A stretch of DNA of 64,000 nucleotides from Aurantibacillus circumpalustris (GCF_029625215.1 NZ_CP121197.1:1612001-1676000); one strand, 5' to 3'; counted from the first letter of the stretch, positions 27,562-37,330 are shown. A program made the numbers and translations. The notes: generated by a model from the sequence alone, not told the origin.

Positions 27562-29163
27562 ATGGTAAAGTTTTTCGACTCCGTCTTTAAAAAAAATATT
27601 GCACTTCTGCTTTTTGTAATTATTCTGTTTTTTCTGAATTTTTATTCAAAGACCATCTTTTATCGCCCGGGATCTATTCATCAGTGGCGACAAACAGATT
27701 GCCTTTCTATCACGAAAAATTATTATGAAGAAGGGATGCATTTTTTGGAACCAAAAATTCACTACCAAGGGTCTTTTGATGGTAAGGCTGTTAGCGAGTT
27801 TCCGATCTTAAACTATACCGTTGCCTTTTTATGGAAAATTTTCGGCGAGCATGAATTTATATACAGACTTTTAGAGTACCTGATATTTATTACCGCCATG
27901 TTTGTGCTGTTTAATACCATGCTCCGATATTACCGATCAACGCTTTTTGCGTTTTTCAGTGTAAGCATATTTCTCACGTCACCTTTGTTAGCTTATTACA
28001 GTTTAAATTTTATTGCCGATGTTCCGGCTTTATCTATTGGAATCATTGCTTTTTGTCTCTTCTTGCGGTTTTATACTTCAAAACAAATTAAATTTTTTTA
28101 TTTCGCTTTGCTATTAGCAACCTTGGCGGTACTTATAAAAGCCAGCGCACTAATTGCATTATGTGTGCTTCTGTTTTTTGCACTGCTCGATATTTTGGGA
28201 TTAACAAAATTTTTTAAAACCGAAAAGCTATTTGAAAATAAAAAAATGCCTTTAACAGCAATAGTTGTGGCTATAGTCGCAATTTTTTCCTGGTACCGAT
28301 TCGCATTAGCTTATAACAATAATAACAGCAACAATATTTTTTTGCTAACCTTACTTCCTGCTTGGGAAATGGGTGAAGATCAATTAATATATAATCTGAA
28401 ATTTCTTTTTAATAATCTTTTCCCAATTTTTTTGAACCGCCCAATGTTTTTCCTTTTTATGGCACTTGTGATTTTTGTAACTGCCAAGTATAAAGAACTA
28501 TCAAGTTTTCTGAGGTATTGTTTTGTTTTTTCCGCATTATTTTTCGCGGTTTATATTCTGTTGTTCTTTCAGGTGTTTAGTGTACATGATTATTATCTAA
28601 GTAACTTGATGATTTTTCCGGTAATTACTTTTTTGTGCACGGCACATATTGTTTCAGAAACTAATTTCTTTAACACAAATAAATCATTTGTAAGATTGTT
28701 TGTTATTTGCGTTATTCTTTTTAATTCCATGCATTCGGCTGCTGTATACCGCCTCAGAACGGTTGAGGACGATAAACTCGTATATTGGTTTCCATTTATC
28801 ACAGAAGACGAAAGTAAACTAGCAAAATACCTTGCCTGGGATTATGGGAATTCTATAAAACGTATTGAAGAAATTACCCCAGATTTAAGAAGTCACGGGA
28901 TTAAACGCGAAGATTTTGTTTTGGCAATACCCGATCAAAGTTTTGATATTTCTTTATATTTTATGGATCAAAAGGGCTTTCCAATTTCCCGAGATCACTT
29001 TATAAATGACACAACTGTGGCAGACCAGTTTTTGAAAAAACACGTAAAGTATTTAGTGATGTGTGATACAACGCTAAAGCAACAAATAGCCTTTAAAAGA
29101 ATAGCAAACCATTTCGAAACACTCTTCACTAAAAATAGTGTTGAGGTGTTTAAATTAAAGTGA
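27562..29163 (+). CDS. Glycosyltransferase family 39-like membrane protein
   Basis: A 533-aa polytopic protein. The first extracytoplasmic loop contains YRPGSIHQWRQTDCLSIT, a loop pattern I associate with GT39-type proteins of Bacteroidota, and a GEHEFIYRLLEYL segment follows. About eleven hydrophobic helices and a C-terminal soluble part of about 130 residues. It would use a polyprenyl-phosphate sugar to glycosylate lipid A, glycan or protein; the acceptor is unknown. It opens the cassette between scoA and scoB, after a 76-base gap. Confidence 0.7.
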   Translation: MVKFFDSVFKKNIALLLFVIILFFLNFYSKTIFYRPGSIHQWRQTDCLSITKNYYEEGMHFLEPKIHYQGSFDGKAVSEFPILNYTVAFLWKIFGEHEFIYRLLEYLIFITAMFVLFNTMLRYYRSTLFAFFSVSIFLTSPLLAYYSLNFIADVPALSIGIIAFCLFLRFYTSKQIKFFYFALLLATLAVLIKASALIALCVLLFFALLDILGLTKFFKTEKLFENKKMPLTAIVVAIVAIFSWYRFALAYNNNNSNNIFLLTLLPAWEMGEDQLIYNLKFLFNNLFPIFLNRPMFFLFMALVIFVTAKYKELSSFLRYCFVFSALFFAVYILLFFQVFSVHDYYLSNLMIFPVITFLCTAHIVSETNFFNTNKSFVRLFVICVILFNSMHSAAVYRLRTVEDDKLVYWFPFITEDESKLAKYLAWDYGNSIKRIEEITPDLRSHGIKREDFVLAIPDQSFDISLYFMDQKGFPISRDHFINDTTVADQFLKKHVKYLVMCDTTLKQQIAFKRIANHFETLFTKNSVEVFKLK

Positions 29164-29170
29164 CTTTAAG

Positions 29171-30577
29171 ATGTTATTTAATTCGTTCCATTTTTTATTT
29201 TTCTTGCCTGTAGTAGTTTTACTCTACTATCTTTTGGCGAATAAATACAGGTGGATGTTGATTTTTGTGGCAAGCTGTTATTTCTATATGGCTTTTGTGC
29301 CTAAATACATTCTCATTCTCTTTTTAATTATTATTATCGACTACACCTCAGCTATAGCTATTGAAAGAGCAAAGAAAAAAACAAAAAAGCTTTGGTTGGT
29401 CGCGAGTTTATTGTCAAATATTTTTTTGTTGTGTTTTTTTAAGTATTTTAATTTTCTAAACGAAAATCTTGAAACTGTATTTACTTTATTCGGTAAAGAA
29501 TTTCACCCTCTGAATCTCAATATTATTTTGCCAATTGGTTTGTCGTTTCACACTTTTCAATCAATGAGTTACACTATTGAAGTATATAGGGGAAATCAAA
29601 AAGCAGAAAAACACCTCGGATATTTCGCAAACTATGTTTTGTTTTTCCCGCAAATGGTTGCCGGGCCTATTGAGCGCTACGATCATTTGGGAAATGCTTT
29701 GAAAGAGGAACATAAGCCGGTCTATCAAAATTTTTCGGATGGTTTTAAACTTGTTTTATTTGGTTTGTTTGTAAAGATGGTGATCGCTGATAACATAGCC
29801 CCATTAGTAAATCAGGTTTATCTCGACCCCTTAAAATATAGTTCCTATGAAGTGTTAAGCGCTATCTTTTTATTTTCTTTTCAAATTTATGCCGATTTTT
29901 TTGGTTACTCAACAATTGCCGTTGGCTGCGCAAAGCTTTTAGGAATTGGTATCATGGATAATTTTAAAACGCCTTATCTTTCAAGAAGTGTGTCTGAATT
30001 TTGGTCGCGTTGGCATATTTCACTTAGTACCTGGTTTAGAGATTATCTTTACATTCCTTTAGGTGGCAATAGAGTTAAATTACCAAGGTGGACAATCAAC
30101 ATCCTTATTGTTTTTATGGTAAGTGGTCTTTGGCATGGTGCTAGCTGGACTTTTGTTGTTTGGGGTGCATTACACGGCATTATGCTTTTGCTTGAACGCT
30201 ATTTTTCTATGTTGTTTAATTTTAAAATTAAAAAAGAATGGAGCGTGTTTAATGTTTTACTTACTATAAAAACATTTATCATCACTTCCTTTATTTGGAT
30301 TTTTTTTAGAGCCGAAAATTTTTCGAAAGCCAAGAATGTTTTAAAAGCCTTACTCCGAAACACAAGTTTAGATAGTTCACATTTAAGTTTGTTATTGCCA
30401 CTTGCTTTTGTAGGACTCTTATTAATTGCAGATTTGTTTACCTATAGTTCCAGATTTGATAAACGCTTAAATAATTTTATAACACCTTACAGATGGACAG
30501 TTTATACAATTTTGCTATTCTGTCTATTTGCACTCTCAGGTACACAAAAATTTGCGTTTATTTATTTTCAATTTTAA
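29171..30577 (+). CDS. MBOAT family membrane-bound O-acyltransferase (AlgI-like)
   Basis: A 468-aa polytopic protein with the MBOAT pattern: PIGLSFHTFQSMSYTIEVYR, FFPQMVAGPIERYDHLG, SVSEFWSRWHISLSTWFRDY and SGLWHGASWTFVVWGALHG, where the His of WHGASW is the conserved catalytic His. Such proteins move acetyl or acyl groups across the membrane to alginate, cell-wall or capsule sugars, with an SGNH-type partner. The next gene starts on the base after its stop codon and is the likely partner. Confidence 0.9.
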   Translation: MLFNSFHFLFFLPVVVLLYYLLANKYRWMLIFVASCYFYMAFVPKYILILFLIIIIDYTSAIAIERAKKKTKKLWLVASLLSNIFLLCFFKYFNFLNENLETVFTLFGKEFHPLNLNIILPIGLSFHTFQSMSYTIEVYRGNQKAEKHLGYFANYVLFFPQMVAGPIERYDHLGNALKEEHKPVYQNFSDGFKLVLFGLFVKMVIADNIAPLVNQVYLDPLKYSSYEVLSAIFLFSFQIYADFFGYSTIAVGCAKLLGIGIMDNFKTPYLSRSVSEFWSRWHISLSTWFRDYLYIPLGGNRVKLPRWTINILIVFMVSGLWHGASWTFVVWGALHGIMLLLERYFSMLFNFKIKKEWSVFNVLLTIKTFIITSFIWIFFRAENFSKAKNVLKALLRNTSLDSSHLSLLLPLAFVGLLLIADLFTYSSRFDKRLNNFITPYRWTVYTILLFCLFALSGTQKFAFIYFQF

Positions 30578-31621
30578 ATGATAAAAAAAATTGCCATAAA
30601 ATTTTTAATGCTCTTGTTAATTTTAACAGGCTTGAATTTTATTTACAATTTAACTTTATATGAAAAGGATTTAAATGAAAAAAGTAAGGAAGTTCTTGAG
30701 ATAAGGGATTCGCAGGAAAACACAGATGTATATTATTTTGGAGAGTCCTCCAATGTCACATTCAAAAATGACGACTCGCTACAAAATAGTATTTCGGAGA
30801 TGACTAATTTCTTTTTCCCAAATATTAATATAACTACAATTACAAAGTACGCAACCCATGCTGGGATTTATAAGCATTGGTTAAGAAAAATAAATGTAAA
30901 CGATCGAAAACCTTCTGCTTTAATTGTTACTTTAAACATGCGGTCTTTTGATGGAGCGTGGATTCATTCAAAACTCGAAACGCAACTACAAGAGTCTCTT
31001 GTTCTAACACAGCCTTATCCGAATTTAGTCAATCGATTTTTACTTGCCTTACAAGCATTTGATAATAAAACAGAACAGCAACGCGAACAACAAATGCTCA
31101 AAGAATGGAAAACAGTTCCTTTAATTTTTCCAAACGACTTTAAATACAAAACGGTTTCAGAATGGGATTATGGAATGTCTCAGGGTACATACCTTAATCC
31201 AGATGGTTCTTGGGATGATGAGAAAATTATTTTAGCCTGTCATTACATAAAAGGCTATGCATTTAATCTCAATGAAAATAACCCGCGAATTAAAGATTTT
31301 GACGAAATTGCTGATTGGTGTCATTCAAATAAAATTAATTTATACCTAAATTTGATGGCGGAAAATGTGCAATATGCAGATAGTTTGGTTGGAAAGGAAT
31401 TAGTATTTTTAATGAGACAAAATCGTGATTATCTGGTAAAACGATACACTAAAAATAATTGTGTTGTGGTTGATAATCTCGAACTTGTGCAAGGAAAAGA
31501 ATTTATTGATCAAAAGTGGACAACTGAACATTACGGATACAAAGGTAGAATGGCTATTGCTAAAAATCTTGCGAACCATTTAAAAGATCAATTTAAAAAC
31601 GAATATAAAACAGCTTATTAA
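30578..31621 (+). CDS. SGNH-like partner of the MBOAT acyltransferase
   Basis: A 347-aa protein with one N-terminal membrane anchor (about residues 7-24) and an extracytoplasmic domain. YYFGESSN (Gly55-Glu56-Ser57) occupies the place of the SGNH GDS motif, LIVTLNMRSFDG could supply the Asn, and TTEHYGYKGR (His318) resembles the C-terminal His block. The Asp of GDS and of the final DxxH are both Glu here. Together with immediate juxtaposition to the MBOAT gene this suggests an AlgJ/DltD/PatB-type acyl-transfer partner; the assignment is inference from motifs and position. Confidence 0.6.
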   Translation: MIKKIAIKFLMLLLILTGLNFIYNLTLYEKDLNEKSKEVLEIRDSQENTDVYYFGESSNVTFKNDDSLQNSISEMTNFFFPNINITTITKYATHAGIYKHWLRKINVNDRKPSALIVTLNMRSFDGAWIHSKLETQLQESLVLTQPYPNLVNRFLLALQAFDNKTEQQREQQMLKEWKTVPLIFPNDFKYKTVSEWDYGMSQGTYLNPDGSWDDEKIILACHYIKGYAFNLNENNPRIKDFDEIADWCHSNKINLYLNLMAENVQYADSLVGKELVFLMRQNRDYLVKRYTKNNCVVVDNLELVQGKEFIDQKWTTEHYGYKGRMAIAKNLANHLKDQFKNEYKTAY

Positions 31622-31623
31622 TT

Positions 31624-32280
31624 ATGTTAGATAAAAACGGAATTGCAAAACGTATTGCACAGGAAGTAAAAGACGGGACTTTTGTTAATTTAGGAATTGG
31701 TATTCCAACACTGGTTGCAAACTACATACCAGAAGGATTTAACGTAGTGTTACAATCAGAAAACGGTATTCTTGGCATGGGTCCTTTTCCTTTTGAAGGA
31801 GATGAAGATGCTGATTTAATTAATGCTGGTAAACAAACTATTACTCTTTTAAAGGGTTCAAGTATTTTTGATAGCGCAATGAGTTTTGGAATGATTCGTG
31901 GGCAAAAAGTTGACCTTACTATTCTTGGCGCTATGGAAGTAAGTGAAAACGGTGATATTGCCAATTGGAAAATTCCCGGTAAAATGGTAAAAGGAATGGG
32001 CGGCGCAATGGATCTCGTGGCAAGTGCCAAAAATATTATTGTAGCCATGCAACAAGTAAATAAAGCTGGGCAATCAAAACTTCTTCCAAAATGCGAATTA
32101 CCTTTAACCGGTGTTGCTTGCGTGAAGAGAGTGGTGACTGAACTTGGCGTTTACGAAATTGTACCGCAAGGTGGATTTAAGCTTTTAGAGCGCGCTCCTG
32201 GAGTGAGTGTTGAGCAAATTAGAAATGCAACAGCAGGTAAACTAATTATCGAAGGCGATATTAAGGAAATGGTTATCTAA
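31624..32280 (+). CDS. scoB: 3-oxoacid CoA-transferase, subunit B
   Basis: A 218-aa beta subunit. LGIGIPTLVANYIPEG is followed by QSENGILGMGPFP with catalytic Glu46, which forms the CoA thioester; GAMEVSENGDIANWKIPGK and PLTGVACVKRVVTELGVYEI are typical. Length is normal. It starts 2 bases after the SGNH-like gene, so its expression appears tied to the surface-modification cassette. A family A word repeat follows its stop. Confidence 0.93.
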   Translation: MLDKNGIAKRIAQEVKDGTFVNLGIGIPTLVANYIPEGFNVVLQSENGILGMGPFPFEGDEDADLINAGKQTITLLKGSSIFDSAMSFGMIRGQKVDLTILGAMEVSENGDIANWKIPGKMVKGMGGAMDLVASAKNIIVAMQQVNKAGQSKLLPKCELPLTGVACVKRVVTELGVYEIVPQGGFKLLERAPGVSVEQIRNATAGKLIIEGDIKEMVI

Positions 32281-32284
32281 CGAT

Positions 32285-32355
32285 ATGTAAAATGGAAGAT
32301 GGCAGATGTAAGATGGGTGATCCCAGTTACATTTTCCCTTTTCCATCTTCCCTTT
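32285..32355. repeat. Quasi-palindromic word repeat, family A, locus 2
   Basis: The spacer between the convergent scoB and the 739-aa membrane gene has a purine arm of words ATGTAAAATGGAAGATGG and AGATGTAAGATGGG, a centre around GGGTGATCCC, and a pyrimidine arm (TTACATTTTCCC, TTTTCCATCTTCCCTTT). Same words and same architecture as 13899-13985. Its place between convergent stop codons would suit a bidirectional terminator. Confidence 0.75.
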
Positions 32356-34573
32356 AGTTGGGGTAATTATTAATCACTGTATCCCTTTTAGTAGAAATGT
32401 GTTTTACAGTTGTGTTCTCTGGCCTCAGCATAAAATCAGAAACATGATAAGGTTCATCTACCGAACCATTTAAAATAAATTCATATTTATTATTTTTTTC
32501 AAGATATATTTTCTGTTCAAACACAGCAAATCCTTCGTAAAAGCCGCTTAACTGACGAACCGGAATGTAGTACTCCCATTCAGCATTAATAGTGTTTGAT
32601 CTGTTTATGATTAAATTAGTCGCAAGGCCTCTATAAGTATTTTTTGTATAATAATAATGGAAACTCAGAATGTAAGTGCCCGACGCGATTCTATTTGAGT
32701 CGAGTATAAATATAGTTTCATAATCGATGATCCTCGCCGGTAAAAATGGTTTTCTGTCTTCAAAAGGAACATAAACAACGTTAGCACTATCTCTTAGTTG
32801 AGTTTTTTCGGTGAGTGCAAAAATGGTATTATCAATTTTCGGAAGCAATAATTCTTTTCGTGAAATGTAGCCAAAACCAAGACTATCATTCTCAGCAAAA
32901 AAACTCACATGTTTTAGCAATCGACTTTCGTCTGGTAGCAAGGCATCCTTAGTTCTTAAAATGAAAAAATCGTTTTCACTTAACAGTGGTAGAATATCTT
33001 TTTCTTTTTTGTAAGAATTTAGCAACTGAATCATACCTTTTGTTTCAGTCAAGGAGGTGCGGGACATCAGCACACTCATAATCGGTGTCCCCGAGTGATA
33101 GGAATAAATCATCGAAGGAATCATCGAATTATTGGAACCAACGCGCTCATACATTTCACTTCCACCGTGAAATAGGGGTAATGGCAGAATAACCTGTGGA
33201 TGCGATTTGCCAATGTTCAACAGAACATTCTTCTCTTCATTATTTAAAAAATCTTTGTGAAAAATGTTGCGGTAGCTCCAATACACTACCTCATTTAGTT
33301 TAAAAAAGGAATGCGCCTCTAGTAAATTAAAACTAAAAAACAGTATACCAATCGCTAAACTTATTTTAGTGAAGGTTTCAGGTTTAAACACATTTTTAAA
33401 ACTGTGATAGCATACTGTGATTAAAAATAATGGAAGCGTAAAATAAAAAATCCAGGAAAAACGGCATACAGCGCGAAACTGATTAAGTGAAGCGCTTTCT
33501 AAATGGAAGAAATTTAAAACCTTGATATGCCAGCCAAAAGAAATGAAAAGAAATAATACCGATGCCAGTAGAATAACTAAGATCTCTTTCTGAATTTTTA
33601 TTTTTCTAAAAATAAATGGTAAACTCACAACAAACACAAACAGTAAAACAACGGTAAAAAAACCTAAATAGGTATGGCCTTCATAATGATTTGGTTTATT
33701 TGAAAAGAAATTATCTAAGAAGGATTGAAAAGGACCGAATACTGGACCAAAAACACTAGCTATATTTTCTACCATGACCTCCGCTCCAAAGGGCTCCGTG
33801 GTGCGGTTTGTATGTTTATCGGTAAGTGACATGAATATTTTAAACAACATCAATGGCAAAATCCCTTGTATAAATGCAGCCAAATTATTTTTTAGAAAAG
33901 TCTTTCTGTCAAAATTCAGTAGTTCAATTAGAAACAATGACACGAACGAAAAAACAGATAAACAAAAAGCAAGGTAGGGGTGAAGTAAAAACAAGCCTGT
34001 ATTAAATACAAAGAGCTTGAGAAGATTTTTTGCAGTCTTGTTATTTAAGTATTGAAGCGTAAATAAAATAGACAAAGGAATAATACAGCCGTATGCTAGC
34101 GCAAAATGACCACTGTTTATTTTAAAAAACTGAGGAGAAAGTAAGGCTATTGCTATGGCTGCGAAAAAAGAAAAAAGTTTGCTAATGTTTAAACGGATTA
34201 AAATTTTGTTTAGAATGAGCGGTGTTATAATAAACGAAAGAAAAATTAGTGCATGCATAATACCGATCAGGTAATTATGGGTAAATGGAAGTAAACGCAG
34301 AATAAAAGTTAGAATAGGCTGACAATCTGTATAAATAATATGTTCCCCATAAGGATAATTCATGCCGGTGAATTGAAGTAGCTCCGGATCGTTTTTAACA
34401 TGATAAACGTAGGTGTAATAATTTTTTAAAGAATCTGAAGTTATACTCGATAAAATGGAATTAATATTAAAAAAAATGTGATGAAAATAAATAAAGTAAA
34501 TAAGGAAGCTAACGAGGAATAGAATCAGATTAATTCTGTTACTTTTTTCAAAAAATTCTATTACTTTTTTCAT
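32354..34573 (-). CDS. Large polytopic membrane protein, possible GT-C glycosyltransferase
   Basis: A 739-aa protein with about a dozen hydrophobic helices in residues 1-430 and a beta-rich soluble C-terminal domain of about 300 residues. The first loop contains GMNYPYGEHIIYTDCQP, a conserved-looking loop with acidic residues, placed as in GT-C enzymes. I recognise the general architecture but not a named family. It is divergent from the 471-aa membrane gene at 34799 and convergent with scoB. Confidence 0.55.
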   Translation of the reverse strand: MKKVIEFFEKSNRINLILFLVSFLIYFIYFHHIFFNINSILSSITSDSLKNYYTYVYHVKNDPELLQFTGMNYPYGEHIIYTDCQPILTFILRLLPFTHNYLIGIMHALIFLSFIITPLILNKILIRLNISKLFSFFAAIAIALLSPQFFKINSGHFALAYGCIIPLSILFTLQYLNNKTAKNLLKLFVFNTGLFLLHPYLAFCLSVFSFVSLFLIELLNFDRKTFLKNNLAAFIQGILPLMLFKIFMSLTDKHTNRTTEPFGAEVMVENIASVFGPVFGPFQSFLDNFFSNKPNHYEGHTYLGFFTVVLLFVFVVSLPFIFRKIKIQKEILVILLASVLFLFISFGWHIKVLNFFHLESASLNQFRAVCRFSWIFYFTLPLFLITVCYHSFKNVFKPETFTKISLAIGILFFSFNLLEAHSFFKLNEVVYWSYRNIFHKDFLNNEEKNVLLNIGKSHPQVILPLPLFHGGSEMYERVGSNNSMIPSMIYSYHSGTPIMSVLMSRTSLTETKGMIQLLNSYKKEKDILPLLSENDFFILRTKDALLPDESRLLKHVSFFAENDSLGFGYISRKELLLPKIDNTIFALTEKTQLRDSANVVYVPFEDRKPFLPARIIDYETIFILDSNRIASGTYILSFHYYYTKNTYRGLATNLIINRSNTINAEWEYYIPVRQLSGFYEGFAVFEQKIYLEKNNKYEFILNGSVDEPYHVSDFMLRPENTTVKHISTKRDTVINNYPN

Positions 34574-34643
34574 TACGGTTTCTTTGTGGCGCAGCTTTCT
34601 TTTAAAATTTTTATACCAAAACGAATGATAAATTCACCAAGTC

Positions 34644-34678
34644 GTCACGTCGAGTGCTAAGTGTATCGAGACGTTGAC
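34644..34678. repeat. Imperfect hairpin of the TCTCGATAC / TCGAGACG type
   Basis: The 225-bp spacer between two divergent membrane-protein genes contains arms GTC-ACGTC (34644-34651) and GACGT-GAC (34670-34678, one bulge). Words of this kind (CGTCTCGATAC, ACTCGACGTGACG on the minus strand) recur in many Flavobacteria-type genomes, from memory. The rest of the spacer is AT-rich with no other clear signal. Confidence 0.35.
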
Positions 34679-34798
34679 AATTTGGAATCACATTCTGTAC
34701 GATTTCATTCTGGCACTTTTCGTTAAAAACAAACAATTCACGAATCTAAATTTAATATTTATATTTATATCCTACAGCATTAAGATAGCCAATTGTAA

Positions 34799-36214
34799 AT
34801 GAAGTTCGATAAACTCACAAATCTTTTTAGCACCGAAAATTTTAAAAAACCAACGGTCGTTTTTTTTATATTTTCTTTCTGTTTTACATTCTGGTTTTTA
34901 GATTTTTGGAAACCATACAATACCGCAAAAAATCAGAATAATTTCAATTGGGACATCATGAACTATTACAGTTATTTGCCCGCGAAATTCTGTAACCATA
35001 ATTCTTTCGATTTTTTTCTTGGTGCTGATTCATTGTATCTACCAATAGGACCATTAGGCACCTTTGTTCCCAAAGCTACTTATGGCATGTCGGCCATGTA
35101 TTCGCCTTTTTTTGCGCTTGGGTACAAGGTTGCCATCAACCAAAAAAGTAACATGAATGGCTTTTCTGAGCCTTTTGCAACCTGTGTGCGTTGGGGTTCT
35201 ATCTTTTATGTTTTTCTGGGACTGTTTTTCTTGCGCAAATTATTATTAATCTGGTTTAACGAAGTCGTCACGGCAATTACACTCTTTGCGTTGCTATTTG
35301 GCACCATACTCTTTGATTATACCTTTAGTCAAAGTGAAATGACACACGGCTATCTTTTTAGTTTGTTTTCCATTTTTCTTTACCTCACACACAAGTGGCA
35401 TTTGGAGCAGAAGTTCAAGTACACCTTTTTTCTCGGTTTTGTGTTTGTGATGGTAAGTTTAATACGCCCAACTGAGATTTTTATCTTCCTCTTTTTTCTT
35501 TTGTGGAATATTAAAAAGCCTGCAGACTTTAAAACAAAATTCTTTTTCTTTCTTAAGAACTACAAACACTTTTTGCTCATTCTTTTAATGGGTATTATTA
35601 TGTGGATACCACAGTTTTATTTTTGGAAACAACGCACAGGCATGTGGGTTTATTACCCTTACTTTGATGAAGGTTTTTTCTGGAGCGATCCGCAAATATT
35701 GAATATTTTATTCAGTTATCGCAAAGGCTGGATCACCTATACACCAATGATCGTAATGGCCTTTGTTGGTTTTTTCTTTGTAAAAAAAGAATTTCCTGTT
35801 TCAAAATGGACATTTATTTTTATAACTTCTTTAATGATTTATGTGTTGAGTTGCTGGTGGGACTGGGCTTTTGGCGGATGTTACGGAGCAAGGGAATTTT
35901 GTCAGCAAATCGCTTTTCTTGCCATCCCCATTGCTTTTTTTATTGACTTTATTTTTTACTCAGCAAAGAAATTCAAATTACAAGGTCTCTTAGGTCTCGT
36001 GAGTTTGGTTTTTATTTTCTCTTGTGTGTTTTTGAATATTGGGCAAACTTATCAATACAATCACCAGCGCATTCATCCTTCAGGCATGACCAAAAAGGTG
36101 TATTGGGATATTTTTAGGCAGTATCAGTTTAAAGACGATTACACCTATTGGGGCGATATCAAAGAGCCGAAGTATGACGACTACTTAAAAGGCGAGGGTA
36201 GGGATAATAAGTAG
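34799..36214 (+). CDS. Large polytopic membrane protein, possible GT-C glycosyltransferase
   Basis: A 471-aa protein with about ten membrane helices. The first loop contains NFNWDIMNYYSYLPAKFCN, an acidic loop like those of GT39-type proteins, and the last helices are followed by a short polar tail rich in Tyr and Asp. It stands alone between the divergent 739-aa membrane gene and IS copy 2. Substrate unknown. Confidence 0.6.
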   Translation: MKFDKLTNLFSTENFKKPTVVFFIFSFCFTFWFLDFWKPYNTAKNQNNFNWDIMNYYSYLPAKFCNHNSFDFFLGADSLYLPIGPLGTFVPKATYGMSAMYSPFFALGYKVAINQKSNMNGFSEPFATCVRWGSIFYVFLGLFFLRKLLLIWFNEVVTAITLFALLFGTILFDYTFSQSEMTHGYLFSLFSIFLYLTHKWHLEQKFKYTFFLGFVFVMVSLIRPTEIFIFLFFLLWNIKKPADFKTKFFFFLKNYKHFLLILLMGIIMWIPQFYFWKQRTGMWVYYPYFDEGFFWSDPQILNILFSYRKGWITYTPMIVMAFVGFFFVKKEFPVSKWTFIFITSLMIYVLSCWWDWAFGGCYGAREFCQQIAFLAIPIAFFIDFIFYSAKKFKLQGLLGLVSLVFIFSCVFLNIGQTYQYNHQRIHPSGMTKKVYWDIFRQYQFKDDYTYWGDIKEPKYDDYLKGEGRDNK

Positions 36215-36245
36215 AGGTTCCTCAAAACTTTTGAATGAGGACCTC
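36214..36245 (+). terminator. Hairpin after the 471-aa membrane gene
   Basis: GAGGTTCCTCA (36214-36224) pairs with TGAGGACCTC (36236-36245) with one bulged base, starting at the last base of the gene's stop codon. No U-tract follows, so it is a weak terminator or an mRNA 3'-end stabiliser. The remaining sequence to the IS at 36491 is AT-rich with no convincing gene. Confidence 0.4.
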
Positions 36246-36511
36246 GTTGAATATGCATAATATTATTTTTTACCTGTGATTGAGAGCTTTTAAGCAACTA
36301 TTTGCTTTTAGTTTTTATCCAGCCGGAGGATATTTTCATTTTCAGCCCTCTTTTTTAAGATGCTTGTCCGTGAAAAACGAATCAAATGTTTTCTCAAGTC
36401 AAATTTTTCACATGTCTGTGAAAATAATGTCGACCTGTCGAAAAATCTTAAAAAGTGTAATAATCTCAATACAATTTTTTTCATTCTTGTTGTAAGCTCC
36501 CCAAAATTGGA

Positions 36512-37330
36512 CTACTCAAAAGTAGAATTTTTAATTAAAAGTTCATTATTATATGTATGAGAATGTTGACTTGTTGGAAACTCTTTTCGAGTTTTCAATA
36601 AATCAACATTCTTTAGTTTGAATAGAATTGGGGATAATCCTCCTAGGCTATCATGAGGTCGTTTGTTGTTGTAGTCATGAATAAAAATATCTGTCACCTC
36701 TCTAACTTCATTAAGATCTTCAAACAAATATGCATCTAGTACATGTCGTCGGTATGTTCCGTTAAAGCGTTCAATATATGCATTCTGAGTTGGTTTGCCT
36801 GGTTGTATATAATGAAAATCGATGTGATGCATCTCACTCCACTCTTTAGTTAATCCGGCAATAAACTCCGGACCATTATCCATTCTTATTGTGCAAGGCT
36901 TTGTTCTTTGGTTAATAAGTCTGTTTAATACCCAAACAACAGCATTGCTTTTTAATGAATGATCAATTTCAATATGTAAAACTTCACGATTGTAATCATC
37001 TATCACATTAAAGGTTTTAAACTTTCTTCCATTTATAAGGGCATCATGCATAAAATCAATAGACCAGGTGTGATTGATGTATGCAGGAACTACAAGTGTT
37101 TCTTTAGTTCTAGCAGGCAAACGTCTCTTGCCTTTTCTTCTTAGGTTTAATTTCATCGCTTTATAAATTCTATGTACACGTTTATGATTCCAAATATTTC
37201 CTTCTAATCTAATTCGTCCGTATGCCTTCCAAAAACCCTCTCGTGGATGTTCATCGGCCTTTAAGCGTAATTCATCCATAACTTTTTTATCGTCTTTCTT
37301 GGTTTTATAATAGATGCTTGATTTTCCCAA
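36512..37330 (-). CDS. IS3-family transposase OrfB, copy 2
   Basis: 272 residues, identical to OrfB of copy 1, with the DDE triad Asp92, Asp151 and Glu187. The TTG start is nominal; the frame is open upstream to 37426, where the A-AAA-AAG heptamer (37420-37426) lets ribosomes slip from orfA into this frame. No stop or frameshift is seen, so the element should be functional. Confidence 0.93.
   Translation of the reverse strand: MGKSSIYYKTKKDDKKVMDELRLKADEHPREGFWKAYGRIRLEGNIWNHKRVHRIYKAMKLNLRRKGKRRLPARTKETLVVPAYINHTWSIDFMHDALINGRKFKTFNVIDDYNREVLHIEIDHSLKSNAVVWVLNRLINQRTKPCTIRMDNGPEFIAGLTKEWSEMHHIDFHYIQPGKPTQNAYIERFNGTYRRHVLDAYLFEDLNEVREVTDIFIHDYNNKRPHDSLGGLSPILFKLKNVDLLKTRKEFPTSQHSHTYNNELLIKNSTFE

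Noticed and set aside
36280-36490. Short overlapping ORFs between the 471-aa membrane gene and IS copy 2
   Set aside because: They run into the IS terminal repeat, have skewed composition and no recognisable domain.
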